Source of the DNA: Heyndrickxia acidiproducens DSM 23148
GTDB taxonomy: Bacteria > Bacillota > Bacilli > Bacillales > Bacillaceae_C
Assembly (NCBI RefSeq): GCF_000374345.1
Contig: NZ_KB893978.1
Location: forward strand, 47,729 to 111,728
Reading direction: 5' to 3'
Length of the DNA: 64,000 nt
The translations under genes were made by a program, and so were the position numbers. The notes under the pieces were generated by a model. It ran no database searches. It saw only the letters and a list, made by a program, of their open reading frames with translations, and was not told the origin of the DNA. Of the stretch, positions 28,424 through 37,655 are shown piece after piece; position 1 is the first letter of the stretch, and each line of letters starts with the position of its first letter.

Positions 28424-29612
28424 GGAATTTTTTATTTTCGTATATTTGCTGCTTTTTCATGTCATTTTTGCTTTTTGCAGTATTTTTCCTGTAAAAAGAA
28501 AAATCACGTTTGTGGTTTCGTTTAAGCAAAACAGCCTATTTGTATACAACGAACTGAAGAAGCAATCTAAACCTTTTCAAGTTACTTTCGTTTGCACTCC
28601 TTCCTGCTATCAGCAGGTGGCAAAAGAAGTTAAGCAAAAGAAAGTATTTCTATTTGACCTGAAAAAACCGTGGCATTTTATCAGCAGCATTTACCATATT
28701 GCCACTTCTCAATATGTGATCGTGGACAATTATTACGGCTTTTTGTCCACAGTTTCTTTTAAAAAAGGTGTGGAATGTATTCAATTATGGCATGCAGCCG
28801 GGGCCATTAAAACATTCGGCCTTAGCGATAAAAGCATCCATATGCGCAGTAAAGGTGCACTTCACAGATTTAAGAAAGTATATGCACAATTTGACCATGT
28901 TGTCATCGGTTCTGAAAAAATGAAGCATATTTTCATGGAGGCCTTTGGGCTTTCTTCTGAAAAGTTTCTTTTAACGGGGATTCCGCGGACCGATCTTTTT
29001 TTTGAGAAAGAAAGAAAAGAAGCGGTTGTTAAACATATTTACCGCCGGTATCCCGCCCTTAAAAATAAAAAAGTCATTCTTTATGCGCCAACGTTTCGGG
29101 ATGGCCAATTGGACAAGTTTGACTTGAAGCTGGATCTAAGTCAGATGCATAAAGCGTTCAAGGATACATATGCTTTGATCGTGAAACTCCATCCTGCTGT
29201 TAAAAAAAATGCAGACTTGTCGCGGTATCCCGGTTTTGTGATAGATTGTACTGATTATGATGACGTCAATGAACTCTTGTTGATTACGGATGTTTTAATT
29301 ACAGATTATTCTTCGATTCCATTTGAATTCTCAATTCTAAACCGTCCGATGATTTTTTACCCGTATGATCTGGAGGCCTACCAAGAGACACGCGGCTTTT
29401 GGGAATCTTATGATCAGCTCGTGCCCGGACCTGTTGCTTACCAGACCGGGGAAATTATCAAATTAATAAAAAGCGGTTCATTCGATTACAGGCGGATAGA
29501 GGCGTTCTCAAAGTTGTGGAATACCTATTCTACAGGGCATTCCAGCAGGAATTTGGTGCAGTATCTTTATCATCACGAAGAGAACAAAGTCCATTATGAT
29601 CGTGGAGATTAA
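28416..29612 (+). CDS. tagB: CDP-glycerol glycerophosphotransferase, TagB-like
   Basis: 398 residues. An N-terminal membrane-proximal hydrophobic helix (about 5-25) is followed by the Glyphos_transf fold: LWHAAGAIKTFGL near residue 123, YAPTFRD near 215, and LITDYSSIPFEFSIL near 290. The LWHAAGAIK form is characteristic of the TagB primase, which adds the first glycerol phosphate to the ManNAc-GlcNAc lipid at the inner membrane face. The start overlaps tagD. Assignment to TagB rather than another family member is by motif similarity. Confidence 0.82.
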   Translation: MAREFFIFVYLLLFHVIFAFCSIFPVKRKITFVVSFKQNSLFVYNELKKQSKPFQVTFVCTPSCYQQVAKEVKQKKVFLFDLKKPWHFISSIYHIATSQYVIVDNYYGFLSTVSFKKGVECIQLWHAAGAIKTFGLSDKSIHMRSKGALHRFKKVYAQFDHVVIGSEKMKHIFMEAFGLSSEKFLLTGIPRTDLFFEKERKEAVVKHIYRRYPALKNKKVILYAPTFRDGQLDKFDLKLDLSQMHKAFKDTYALIVKLHPAVKKNADLSRYPGFVIDCTDYDDVNELLLITDVLITDYSSIPFEFSILNRPMIFYPYDLEAYQETRGFWESYDQLVPGPVAYQTGEIIKLIKSGSFDYRRIEAFSKLWNTYSTGHSSRNLVQYLYHHEENKVHYDRGD

Positions 29613-29642
29613 TTGTTACACTTATGCGAGGATGTAGGATTT

Positions 29643-30845
29643 ATGAAAAAGAGATTGATATCGTTCATCAAAATAAAATGTATTGAGCCGATCTACTTTT
29701 TGGCTTTAATCCTCATTGGAAAATTGCCGGCAAAGAAAAATCTGGTTGTTTTTGAAAGCTTTCAGGGCAAACAGTACAGTGATAATCCAAGAGCCATCTA
29801 TGAGTATCTATTTGAACACAATCCCGGCTTTGTATGTTATTGGAGTGCGCACAGAAAATTCCTACATAACTTTAAAAATAAGAATGTCCGCTATATAAAA
29901 AGGCTGTCTCCAAGATGGATCTATCTCATGGGGAGAGCCCAATATTGGGTAACCAACAGCAGAATGCCCCTCTGGATACCGAAACCAAAACATACCATCT
30001 ATCTGCAGACTTGGCATGGTACGCCATTGAAAAAGCTTGCAAATGATATGAACGAGGTTCACATCCCAGGCACCACAGCAGAAAAATATAAAAGGGAATT
30101 TATCCAGGAAGCAAGCAATTGGGATTATTTAGTTTCACCCAATGCATATTCCACAGAAATTTTCCGCAGTGCATTTCAATTTAAGAAAACGATGCTGGAG
30201 ACTGGTTATCCCCGTAACGATGTGCTTGTGAAAAACAATAATCCTGAGTATGTCAATGCATTAAAAAGAAAATACGGGCTGCCGCTTGATAAGAAAGTCA
30301 TTCTGTATGCCCCGACATGGCGGGATAACCAATTTTATCAAAAAGGTAAATATCGATTTGATTTGAATTTAGATTTGGCGATGATGCAGCAGCAGCTTCA
30401 AGAAAACTGTATTGTCATTTTGCGGATGCACTACTTAGTAGCAGAAAATTTTGATGTTTCACCTTATCGGGGATTTGTATTTAATTTTTCAAACCATGAG
30501 GATATCTCAGAGCTATACTTATTATCAGACCTTTTAATAACGGACTATTCATCTGTTTTTTTTGATTATGCCATTTTAAAACGGCCTATGATCTTTTTTG
30601 TATATGATATAGAAGAATACCGGAATCATTTGCGCGGTTTTTACTTTAACTTTGAAGAAGAGGCTCCGGGCCCGCTTGTAACAACCACTGCACAAGTAAT
30701 TGAGGAAGTTAAGAAAATCGTCACAGATGGTTATCAATTGCCGTATTCATTTGATACATTTTTTGTGAAGTTCTGTTATTTGGAATGTGGAAAATCATCC
30801 CAGCGCGTTGTTGAGCGTGTGTTTCTAGAAAGGAAAGAGCTATGA
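29643..30845 (+). CDS. CDP-glycerol glycerophosphotransferase, TagF-like catalytic domain
   Basis: 400 residues from ATG 29643; GAGGATGTAGG lies before it, whereas the longer frame from 29613 has no site. Motifs LQTWHGTPLKKLANDM near residue 122, YAPTWRDNQF near 222 and LITDYSSVFFDYAIL near 298 place it with the TagF/TarL polymerase catalytic domain, but it lacks the long N-terminal part of full TagF (about 740 residues). It probably extends poly(glycerol phosphate) or adds a short primer segment. Its end overlaps tagG by four bases. Confidence 0.78.
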   Translation: MKKRLISFIKIKCIEPIYFLALILIGKLPAKKNLVVFESFQGKQYSDNPRAIYEYLFEHNPGFVCYWSAHRKFLHNFKNKNVRYIKRLSPRWIYLMGRAQYWVTNSRMPLWIPKPKHTIYLQTWHGTPLKKLANDMNEVHIPGTTAEKYKREFIQEASNWDYLVSPNAYSTEIFRSAFQFKKTMLETGYPRNDVLVKNNNPEYVNALKRKYGLPLDKKVILYAPTWRDNQFYQKGKYRFDLNLDLAMMQQQLQENCIVILRMHYLVAENFDVSPYRGFVFNFSNHEDISELYLLSDLLITDYSSVFFDYAILKRPMIFFVYDIEEYRNHLRGFYFNFEEEAPGPLVTTTAQVIEEVKKIVTDGYQLPYSFDTFFVKFCYLECGKSSQRVVERVFLERKEL

Positions 30846-31645
30846 AATCGGCCATTACGATTATAAAAGAACAAGTAAAGAGCTTTTATTTAATTATGCG
30901 CCTCTCTCTCTATGAGGTCAGAAGCGAAAACCGGAATAACTATTTGGGGATCCTTTGGGAAGTGATTAACCCAATGATCCAGCTCGCCATTTACTGGTTT
31001 GTTTTCGGGTTTGGTTTAAGGGGAGGGAATCCTCGTCCCGAATATGTTCCTTGGTTGTTTGCCGGGTCTACGATATGGTTTTTTATTAACCCGGCTGTTT
31101 TACAAGGATCGAGATCGATTTATTCCCGGATTCGAATGGTTGCAAAAATGAATTTTCCTATGAGTGCAATTCCCAGTTATGTCATTATGTCTAAGTTTTA
31201 CCAACATATGCTGCTACTGGCTATTGTTGTGATTATATTACAGTTTCAAGGATATCCGGTTTCTGTTTATTATTTAGAACTCCCATACTATATGGTTTGT
31301 GCATTTATTTTTACATTTTCTTTATCACTGGTTACTTCTACTTTGGCAACAATCGTTAGGGATGTACAAAATATTATGCAGGCTATCATGAGGATGATGA
31401 TTTATATCTTGCCTGTATTATGGAATCCATCTACTTTAAAAGGAACGATTGCAACCCTATTAAAAATGAATCCATATTATTATATCGTTGAAGGCTACCG
31501 TTCTGCACTTCTTGGGAACACCGGCTGGTATCTTATTGAACATTGGCATTACTCCGTATATTTTTGGGGAGCGACCATGATTGTATTTATAATCGGATCC
31601 GTCCTTCATAATAAGTTCAGAAATAGTTTTGTTGACTTTCTATAA
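30842..31645 (+). CDS. tagG: Teichoic acid ABC exporter permease TagG
   Basis: 267 residues with six hydrophobic segments of the ABC2 membrane type; the N-terminal segment NYLGILWEVINPMIQLAIYW near residue 38 and FAGSTIWFFINPAVLQGS near 80 are typical of TagG. It translocates the finished lipid-linked teichoic acid chain with the ATPase TagH. GAAAGAG precedes the ATG. No tagH follows here, unlike in B. subtilis, so the ATPase must be encoded elsewhere. Confidence 0.9.
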   Translation: MKSAITIIKEQVKSFYLIMRLSLYEVRSENRNNYLGILWEVINPMIQLAIYWFVFGFGLRGGNPRPEYVPWLFAGSTIWFFINPAVLQGSRSIYSRIRMVAKMNFPMSAIPSYVIMSKFYQHMLLLAIVVIILQFQGYPVSVYYLELPYYMVCAFIFTFSLSLVTSTLATIVRDVQNIMQAIMRMMIYILPVLWNPSTLKGTIATLLKMNPYYYIVEGYRSALLGNTGWYLIEHWHYSVYFWGATMIVFIIGSVLHNKFRNSFVDFL

Positions 31646-31684
31646 GCAGGTATAGATTTGTTATGTTTCTATACAATAATATTC

Positions 31685-31828
31685 ATGCGATATAGAGGCG
31701 CTAAAGTGAGAAAAATAAAAGAGGCGGTCTTTCAGGCTGCTGGTTTGGGAAAGATAGCTGCAAGTTTAAAAAATAAGGTCTTAAAATTCGATTATGTGAC
31801 TAAGTTAGGCCAATATTTTAAACAATAG
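31685..31828 (+). CDS. Possible 47-residue basic ORF between tagG and the fusion gene
   Basis: ATG 31685 to TAG 31828. The product is short and strongly basic with an amphipathic look and no known match. There is no good ribosome site; a GTG at 31706 is an alternative start. The base composition turns AT-rich from about here. It may be a gene remnant or a chance ORF in the tagG-fusion gap. Confidence 0.25.
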   Translation: MRYRGAKVRKIKEAVFQAAGLGKIAASLKNKVLKFDYVTKLGQYFKQ

Positions 31829-31858
31829 AGTATATAGCAAAGGAAGGGATTATGAAAC

Positions 31859-34507
31859 GTGAGCATCTTTTCAAAATTAACAACACGAATAAGACGTGTA
31901 AAAAAAATAAAAACAAAACAGAACTATCTGTATTCCTATCCTAAGTTCTTCCGAAAAGAAAAAATTAAATCTAATGTTGTTTTGATTGAATCTTCTCACG
32001 GTAATCAACTATCTGGTCATCTTTATTATATTTTAGAGGAATTGGCAAACAACTATAATCATTTAAAACTTTATGTTGCAGTAAAAAATGTGGATAATCA
32101 AGCCGACTTTCTTTCACACAGAGGAATTAATAATGTAAAAGTCATTTCTTACCTTTCGGATGAATATTGCCAAGTGTTATGCTCAGCAGAATATTTATTA
32201 AACGATACAACATTTTATCCTTTTTTTACCAAAAAAGAAGGACAGAAATATATTAACATATGGCATGGTACTCCATTAAAACATTTAGGAAAAGATATGG
32301 ATGTTTTAACCGATATGGGGAATGTTCAACGTAATTTTTATATGGCAGATACAATCATATCTAGCAATAAGTATACACAAGAAATTCTTGCAGAATCTCA
32401 CAATTTAAATGGTGTCTACCAAGGAAAAATGGTTATTGGTCCGTCACCAAGGAATTCAGCGCTATTTAATCATACTAGCCGTACAAAAATAAGATCAGCA
32501 TTAGGAATTGCAGACAAGAAAGTCATTTTTTATATGCCAACATGGAGGGGAACAGTAGGTAAAGTATCAAAAGACAATAAAAAATTATTTGAAGATCTTC
32601 GCCAAATATCAAATAGCCTGTCAGAAAATGAAATTTTTTATGTTAAATTACACCCTTTTCAAGCTGAAATTGACCTGGGGGAGTTTGATAATATTTTTCT
32701 AATGCCTCCATCCTTTGAGTTATATGAATTCCTAACAGCTGTTGATATATTAATAACAGATTATTCATCGATAATGTATGATTTTTTAAATACAAATAGG
32801 AAAATCATTCTTTATACATATGATAAAGATGAATACTTTAACACAAGAGGGGTTTACGAGAATATAGATGATTATCCTTTTGTGCAAGTAAATGATGTAG
32901 AAGATTTAATTAAGGAATTCAAAAAAGAAAATGATCATGTCTCATATCAGGATATGCAACGTAGATTTTGTCCTGTGGATAATATTGAGGGAACCAAAGA
33001 CATATGCAGATATATATTCAAGCATAGTTTAGCACCAACCATAACTGAAGTTTCAATTTTCAACGGAAAAGAAACAGTAGCTATGTTAAGTGGCGGTTTT
33101 TGGGATAATGGAATTACAACTGCCCTTATTAATACGCTAAATAATATTGATACAAATAAAAGAAATTACCTTATCTTCTTTGGTAAATCAAAATTAAAAC
33201 CAAAGCATTATTTTAGAGTGAAAAATTTACCCGAAAACGTATTATTCTTTCCAGTTCCCGGAACAATTAATGGCACGCTGCTGGACAGAGTCATACTTTC
33301 TGCCTATATGAGATATGAAAAATTTAAAGGATTATTTATTAGCGGTGTAGTTGAACGATTAATGAAAAATGAGTTTAAACGTATCTTTGGTGATATAAAA
33401 ATTGATGCATTTATTCATTACACCGGTTTTGAAAGAAAATATGCGGAAATGATTAAACATATCAAGGCCAAAACAATTATTTGGGTTCATACGGATATGT
33501 TTAAGGAATATGAGGTTAAAAAGAATTTTAGCAAAAAGGTTGTATTTTACTCGGCATATAAATATGCATCGAAAATTGTACTCGTGAGTGATCAGCTATA
33601 TGAAAAAATGGTTAAGAATCTGCCTTTTACAAAAGAAAAATTATGCACCATTGATAACTTTTTAGGAGAAGAAAGAATTCAAGAGGAGGCAAGAGAAAAC
33701 GTTTTTTATACTTTAAAAAGAACAGCAGTTGATTATGCATCAAATCCGCGTGATCTAGGCACACTTCCGATTCCATATTTAATAAAAAATAAAGAATTAT
33801 TTTTTGAATCAGATCCAATTTACTCCGAATATTATCATCTATCTTCTGATAGTAATTTATGTGATTTACTGAAGGAAGTAGATGTTTCAAAACAAAATCT
33901 TCTCCAAGATACGATAAAAAAACTTTCTCTTGGAGAAGAGTTAATGATTAAAAAAGCTCTTGGAATGACTAAATCCCGACTAATAAATGATTTGTTTGAT
34001 CCTGAAATAACAGTTTTTATAAATATTGGTCGGTATGATTATCAGAAAGGTCATGAACGCCTAATTCGTGCATTTGAAAGGATTTATGATATAAATGAAA
34101 ATACGCGTCTTGTAATCGTAGCGCCCCATGGCCCACTGAAAAAAGATACAATATCCTGGGTTAGGAATAGTAGTGCAAAAAATGGAATTATTTTACTGGG
34201 ACGAATGGACAATCCATATAGTTTATTAAAGTTATGTAATGCTTTTGTTCTTTCATCATACTATGAGGGGTTGGGACTCGTTTTATACGAGGCTTTAGCC
34301 GTTGGAACAAAAGCAGTAACAGTTGATTTACCACAAACTATTCAACATTTGAAAAATGATGAAGTGATTATTGTGGAAAACTCAGAACAAGGTATATTTA
34401 ATGGAATGAAGCAAATATTAGATAAATCATTCCAATTTAAACCCTTTGATTTTACCTACTTAAAGGAAAAATCACTTGTTAGCTTTGAAAACTTATTCTT
34501 AGATTAG
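31859..34507 (+). CDS. Large two-domain protein: CDP-glycerol glycerophosphotransferase fused to a GT4 glycosyltransferase
   Basis: 882 residues from GTG 31859, ten bases after AGGAAGGG; an ATG at 31852 in another frame gives only 30 codons. Residues about 30-400 are a Glyphos_transf domain: INIWHGTPLKHLGKDMD near 137, YMPTWRGT near 220, LITDYSSIMYDFL near 300. Residues about 410-880 look like a GT-B family 4 glycosyltransferase, with FINIGRYDYQKGHERLIRAF near 718 and the nucleotide-sugar motif EGLGLVLYEALAVGTKAV near 803. Likely it adds glycerol phosphate and sugar to teichoic acid. The gene is visibly AT-richer than its neighbours, suggesting transfer. No membrane segment is seen. Confidence 0.82.
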   Translation: MSIFSKLTTRIRRVKKIKTKQNYLYSYPKFFRKEKIKSNVVLIESSHGNQLSGHLYYILEELANNYNHLKLYVAVKNVDNQADFLSHRGINNVKVISYLSDEYCQVLCSAEYLLNDTTFYPFFTKKEGQKYINIWHGTPLKHLGKDMDVLTDMGNVQRNFYMADTIISSNKYTQEILAESHNLNGVYQGKMVIGPSPRNSALFNHTSRTKIRSALGIADKKVIFYMPTWRGTVGKVSKDNKKLFEDLRQISNSLSENEIFYVKLHPFQAEIDLGEFDNIFLMPPSFELYEFLTAVDILITDYSSIMYDFLNTNRKIILYTYDKDEYFNTRGVYENIDDYPFVQVNDVEDLIKEFKKENDHVSYQDMQRRFCPVDNIEGTKDICRYIFKHSLAPTITEVSIFNGKETVAMLSGGFWDNGITTALINTLNNIDTNKRNYLIFFGKSKLKPKHYFRVKNLPENVLFFPVPGTINGTLLDRVILSAYMRYEKFKGLFISGVVERLMKNEFKRIFGDIKIDAFIHYTGFERKYAEMIKHIKAKTIIWVHTDMFKEYEVKKNFSKKVVFYSAYKYASKIVLVSDQLYEKMVKNLPFTKEKLCTIDNFLGEERIQEEARENVFYTLKRTAVDYASNPRDLGTLPIPYLIKNKELFFESDPIYSEYYHLSSDSNLCDLLKEVDVSKQNLLQDTIKKLSLGEELMIKKALGMTKSRLINDLFDPEITVFINIGRYDYQKGHERLIRAFERIYDINENTRLVIVAPHGPLKKDTISWVRNSSAKNGIILLGRMDNPYSLLKLCNAFVLSSYYEGLGLVLYEALAVGTKAVTVDLPQTIQHLKNDEVIIVENSEQGIFNGMKQILDKSFQFKPFDFTYLKEKSLVSFENLFLD

Positions 34508-34514
34508 CAATAAA

Positions 34515-34552
34515 GAATTGGTAGTTCTATAAGGGGATTGCCAATTCTCTTC
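34515..34552 (+). terminator. Weak hairpin after the fusion gene
   Basis: Imperfect stem AATTGG/CCAATT with inner mismatches, followed by TCTCTTCCCTCTT rather than a clean T run. It probably ends the teichoic acid transcript. Confidence 0.4.
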
Positions 34553-34641
34553 CCTCTTCAATACACTTTAGTCAACGTATCATTTAATATGGAATATATT
34601 TTTTTAGGAAAAATAATCATACCTTCAAGAATTTTAAAATG

Positions 34642-34668
34642 TGAAACCATCCTCGCGCCCCAAACGTA
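34642..34668 (+). promoter_or_regulatory. Sigma-W type ECF promoter of yvlB
   Basis: TGAAAC (34642-34647) and CGTA (34665-34668), 17 bases apart, match the sigma-W consensus TGAAAC-N16/17-CGTA. The start of yvlB lies 37 bases beyond. In B. subtilis the yvlABCD operon is a sigma-W target, which supports this reading. Confidence 0.8.
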
Positions 34669-34704
34669 TTCATACTTATCACAACTGAAAAGGAGGCTTA
34701 CACC

Positions 34705-35862
34705 GTGGAAGACAAACGGAAGCGCATTTTGGATTTAGTAAAAAAAGGTACATTGTCGACGGATGAAGCACTGACGCTTTTAGAGGCATTAGATAAAGAA
34801 ACGAAAAAAGGGAATACCGGCCAAAGTGAAACTTATGCACAAAATGGACCGGAAGCGGGCAGCGGAAAAAAGGAAAGGGATCAGACACAAAATTTCAATG
34901 AAGCAAAAGAAAAATTATTTGACCTTGTAGGCGGGGCATTGAAAAAAGTGAAGGACTTCGACTTTCAGATTTCCCAGTCTGTTGAGGTTCCCCATGTCTT
35001 TCAGCAGCATAAGGAGGCAGTTGATGATGTGGAGATTGACATTGCAAACGGCCATGTTGCGGTCCGGCAATGGGACCAGGAAGATATCCGCGTGGAGTGC
35101 CGGGCAAAAGTATTCCGTACCAATGACCGTGATGAAGCGCGCAGTTTTTTATTAAATAACAGCTCTTTTTCTGTTGAAGACGGGCGGTTGTCCTTTACGA
35201 CGCAGTCGAAGTGGATGAAAGTGGATGCAGATATTTATTTGCCACCCGCGCAATACCGGAAAATCAATTTGCGGACGTTCAGCGGGAATGTCAACAGTAA
35301 AGAAATCAAGGCAGAAAAAATGAATATTAAAACGCTGCACGGGAAAGTACTTATTGAACAGGGTGAGATGGAGAAAGTAGATGTGGAAACAGGAAACGGT
35401 TCGATTGAATTTGATGCGAATGTGTTCGGCCAGGTGGATGCCCAAACAATGAATGGCGATATCCGCTCGAACGGGACTTTTCATAAAGCGGACTTGGAGT
35501 CTTTTAATGGCAACATCCAGGTTGGCTTAACCGCTGAAGCAGATACGCTGCATACGAAAACGGTATCCGGCAATATAGACATTACGGTACCGGAACATAT
35601 GACGGTGCAGGGGGAAGGAAAAACGAACTTTGGCAGTTTTGCGCTCGAATTGGACGGAGTCGATCAATATGACGAAAGGAAAGAATTGATCCAAAAGCTG
35701 GTGCGGTTCAGCAGAAAAGGTGAAGCTGCCGGTAATCTTTATATTTTTGCGGATGCGAAAACGGGTTCTATCTTCATCAAAGAAAAAACCAGTGAAGCGC
35801 AGCATCCGGATATTAGAAATACAGAAGAAAGCACCGAACAAACGGAAAATGAAGAAAAATAA
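34705..35862 (+). CDS. yvlB: YvlB-like cell-envelope stress protein (DUF4097)
   Basis: 385 residues from GTG 34705, preceded by AAAAGGAGG. An N-terminal helical DUF/SHOCT-like segment (residues 1-32, RKRILDLVKKGTLSTDEAL) resembles that of YvlB and LiaX. A long linker is followed by a DUF4097 right-handed beta-helix domain (about 115-350), rich in repeated short strands such as INLRTFSGNVNSKEI and VETGNGSIEFDA. No signal peptide. Controlled by a sigma-W type promoter, so it likely answers to envelope stress; the exact role is unknown. Confidence 0.85.
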   Translation: MEDKRKRILDLVKKGTLSTDEALTLLEALDKETKKGNTGQSETYAQNGPEAGSGKKERDQTQNFNEAKEKLFDLVGGALKKVKDFDFQISQSVEVPHVFQQHKEAVDDVEIDIANGHVAVRQWDQEDIRVECRAKVFRTNDRDEARSFLLNNSSFSVEDGRLSFTTQSKWMKVDADIYLPPAQYRKINLRTFSGNVNSKEIKAEKMNIKTLHGKVLIEQGEMEKVDVETGNGSIEFDANVFGQVDAQTMNGDIRSNGTFHKADLESFNGNIQVGLTAEADTLHTKTVSGNIDITVPEHMTVQGEGKTNFGSFALELDGVDQYDERKELIQKLVRFSRKGEAAGNLYIFADAKTGSIFIKEKTSEAQHPDIRNTEESTEQTENEEK

Positions 35863-35931
35863 TTTATTCTGCCAGAGCCCGGGATTTTCAAGACAGGATT
35901 TTTTTCGGGAGCCGGTGTATACTGTAGGTAG

Positions 35932-36016
35932 GTGAAACTTGCAGCCGTGTGGGTTTCACTGATGGAAATCCGAAAAAAGGCTAAAATTCTTACTGCCCGT
36001 TAACGGCGGGATAAAG
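35932..36016 (+). repeat. Dispersed palindromic repeat, copy B (short form)
   Basis: Shares GTGAAACTT at the left, AAAGGCTAAA in the middle, and TTACTGCCCGTTAACGG followed by GGGATAAAG at the right with copies A, C and D. It fills the gap between yvlB and yvlD where B. subtilis carries yvlC. Confidence 0.7.
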
Positions 36017-36053
36017 CAGACAATATTTTGATAAGAGAAAAGGTTTGATGCTG

Positions 36054-36410
36054 ATGCGCTGGATATTTGGAATTTTGATCAATGCCGTTTTGTTTATTGC
36101 GCTTTCAGGGTATTTTGAAGGTTTTTATGTGGCAAGTATCGGGTCGTCGGTGCTGGCGAGCCTGGTTTTATCGATCTTGAATATTCTGGTGCGGCCGATT
36201 TTAATTCTGTTGACACTGCCGATTACTTTGATCAGCCTCGGTGTTTTTTTACTGGTCATTAACGCCATCACGCTCGCAATGACGGATGAGCTGATGGGGC
36301 CGAGCTTTGATATTGACAGTTTTGGTTTGGCTTTTCTGGCTGCAGTGATTATGGCAGTGGTTAATTTGATTTTGCAGGAAACCGTCTTCCGGAGCAGGAC
36401 ACATGAATAA
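36054..36410 (+). CDS. yvlD: YvlD-like phage-holin family IV membrane protein
   Basis: 118 residues from ATG 36054 (an ATG at 36048 is possible; AGAAAAGG precedes). Four hydrophobic segments; the central VRPILILLTLPITLISLGVF near residue 48 is a family hallmark of the YvlD/holin IV group. Function unknown. In B. subtilis it ends the sigma-W operon yvlABCD; here repeat copy B separates it from yvlB. A terminator follows. Confidence 0.85.
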   Translation: MRWIFGILINAVLFIALSGYFEGFYVASIGSSVLASLVLSILNILVRPILILLTLPITLISLGVFLLVINAITLAMTDELMGPSFDIDSFGLAFLAAVIMAVVNLILQETVFRSRTHE

Positions 36411-36434
36411 AAAAACGCGCATCTTTACACATAG

Positions 36435-36460
36435 CAGTGGGCTTCCACTGTTTTTTTTTC
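36435..36460 (+). terminator. Terminator after yvlD
   Basis: CAGTGG-GCTT-CCACTG and a run of nine T, about 24 bases after the stop. Confidence 0.85.
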
Positions 36461-36513
36461 GGTTAGAAAACGGGAGAAGCGAATTGGAAATTTGGGAAAG
36501 GCGTGCCATTTCA

Positions 36514-36542
36514 TTGAAAGGACTAGTCTAGCCCGCTATAGA
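36514..36542 (+). promoter_or_regulatory. Sigma-A promoter of the hprK operon
   Basis: TTGAAA (36514-36519) and TATAGA (36537-36542) with a 17-base spacer, about 100 bases before hprK. Confidence 0.65.
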
Positions 36543-36638
36543 AATGATAAAATAATAAGAAGCCTTTGATTCAACAAGTATTAACATTTCCGGTCCGTTT
36601 TTACTCATCATCGGATCTTGGATACAGGAGGAATAAAA

Positions 36639-37571
36639 GTGGCAAAGGTGCGTGTAGCAGATATTATAAAAAAATTTAATCTTGAGCTGATCAGCGGGGA
36701 AGAAGGCATCCACCGCCCGATTACCACGAGTGATATTTCACGGCCGGGATTGGAAATGACGGGATTTTTCGATTATTATCCTGCCGACCGTATTCAGTTA
36801 TTGGGAATGACGGAGATTACTTTCAGTAAAAGGTTAACACCGGAAGAACGAAAAAGCAGGATGGAAAATTTATGCAGCGATATTACACCGGGGATCATTA
36901 TTTCAAGAAATTTGGATGTGCCCGATGAATTGATTGAGGCTTCAGAGGAGCGGTCCATCCCTGTCATGAGAACTCCGATGAAAACGACGCGGTTTTCAAG
37001 CCGGCTGACCAATTTTTTGGAGTACAAGCTTGCACCGACAACGGCAATTCATGGCGTGCTGGTCGATGTATACGGGGTTGGCGTCCTGATCACGGGAAAA
37101 AGCGGCGTTGGGAAAAGTGAAACCGCCCTTGAACTTGTAAAAAGAGGGCATAGGCTTGTTGCGGATGACTGTGTGGAAATTGTCCAGGAAGAAGAAGGCT
37201 CTTTGATCGGGAACGCGCCTGATTTGATCGAACACTTATTGGAGATCCGCGGGGTAGGCATTATCAATGTGATGACCTTGTTTGGCGCCGGTGCGGTCAG
37301 AAGCCATAAAAGGATTACGATGATCGCCAATCTTGAACTATGGGACCAGCATAAGCAGTATGACCGGCTTGGGCTGGATGAGGAAAAAGTAAAAATTATT
37401 GATACAGAAATTACAAAAATGACCGTGCCGGTGCGGCCCGGGCGAAATCTTGCCATCATTATCGAGGTGGCGGCGATGAATTACCGGTTAAAGAATATGG
37501 GCGTAAACGCAGCCCAGCAATTTACAAACAAGCTGGCCGATGTCATTGAAGAGCACGAACGCCAGGATTAA
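36639..37571 (+). CDS. hprK: HPr kinase/phosphorylase
   Basis: 310 residues from GTG 36639, exactly the B. subtilis length; CAGGAGGAAT precedes it. The N-terminal domain (1-130) leads into the P-loop [16 protein letters not shown] near residue 152, the catalytic His region and the family signature [11 protein letters not shown] near 200. It phosphorylates Ser46 of HPr and of Crh (the crh gene is 10 kb downstream here) according to ATP, phosphate and fructose bisphosphate levels, and so sets carbon catabolite repression. First gene of hprK-lgt-ppaX-yvoF. Confidence 0.96.
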   Translation: MAKVRVADIIKKFNLELISGEEGIHRPITTSDISRPGLEMTGFFDYYPADRIQLLGMTEITFSKRLTPEERKSRMENLCSDITPGIIISRNLDVPDELIEASEERSIPVMRTPMKTTRFSSRLTNFLEYKLAPTTAIHGVLVDVYGVGVLITGKSGVGKSETALELVKRGHRLVADDCVEIVQEEEGSLIGNAPDLIEHLLEIRGVGIINVMTLFGAGAVRSHKRITMIANLELWDQHKQYDRLGLDEEKVKIIDTEITKMTVPVRPGRNLAIIIEVAAMNYRLKNMGVNAAQQFTNKLADVIEEHERQD

Positions 37572-37655
37572 GTAAGGAAAATTGTACCGGCCATCAGTGA
37601 AAGGACAATTTTTTCTGATGGCAATTCTCGTTTTAAAAATTGAATAGGAGATGAT

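Noticed and set aside
28416..30845. The two adjacent glycerophosphotransferases as a split single TagF
   Set aside because: Each has its own full set of motifs (WH..., YAPT.RD, LITDYSS) and its own start site, so they are two enzymes and not one frameshifted gene.
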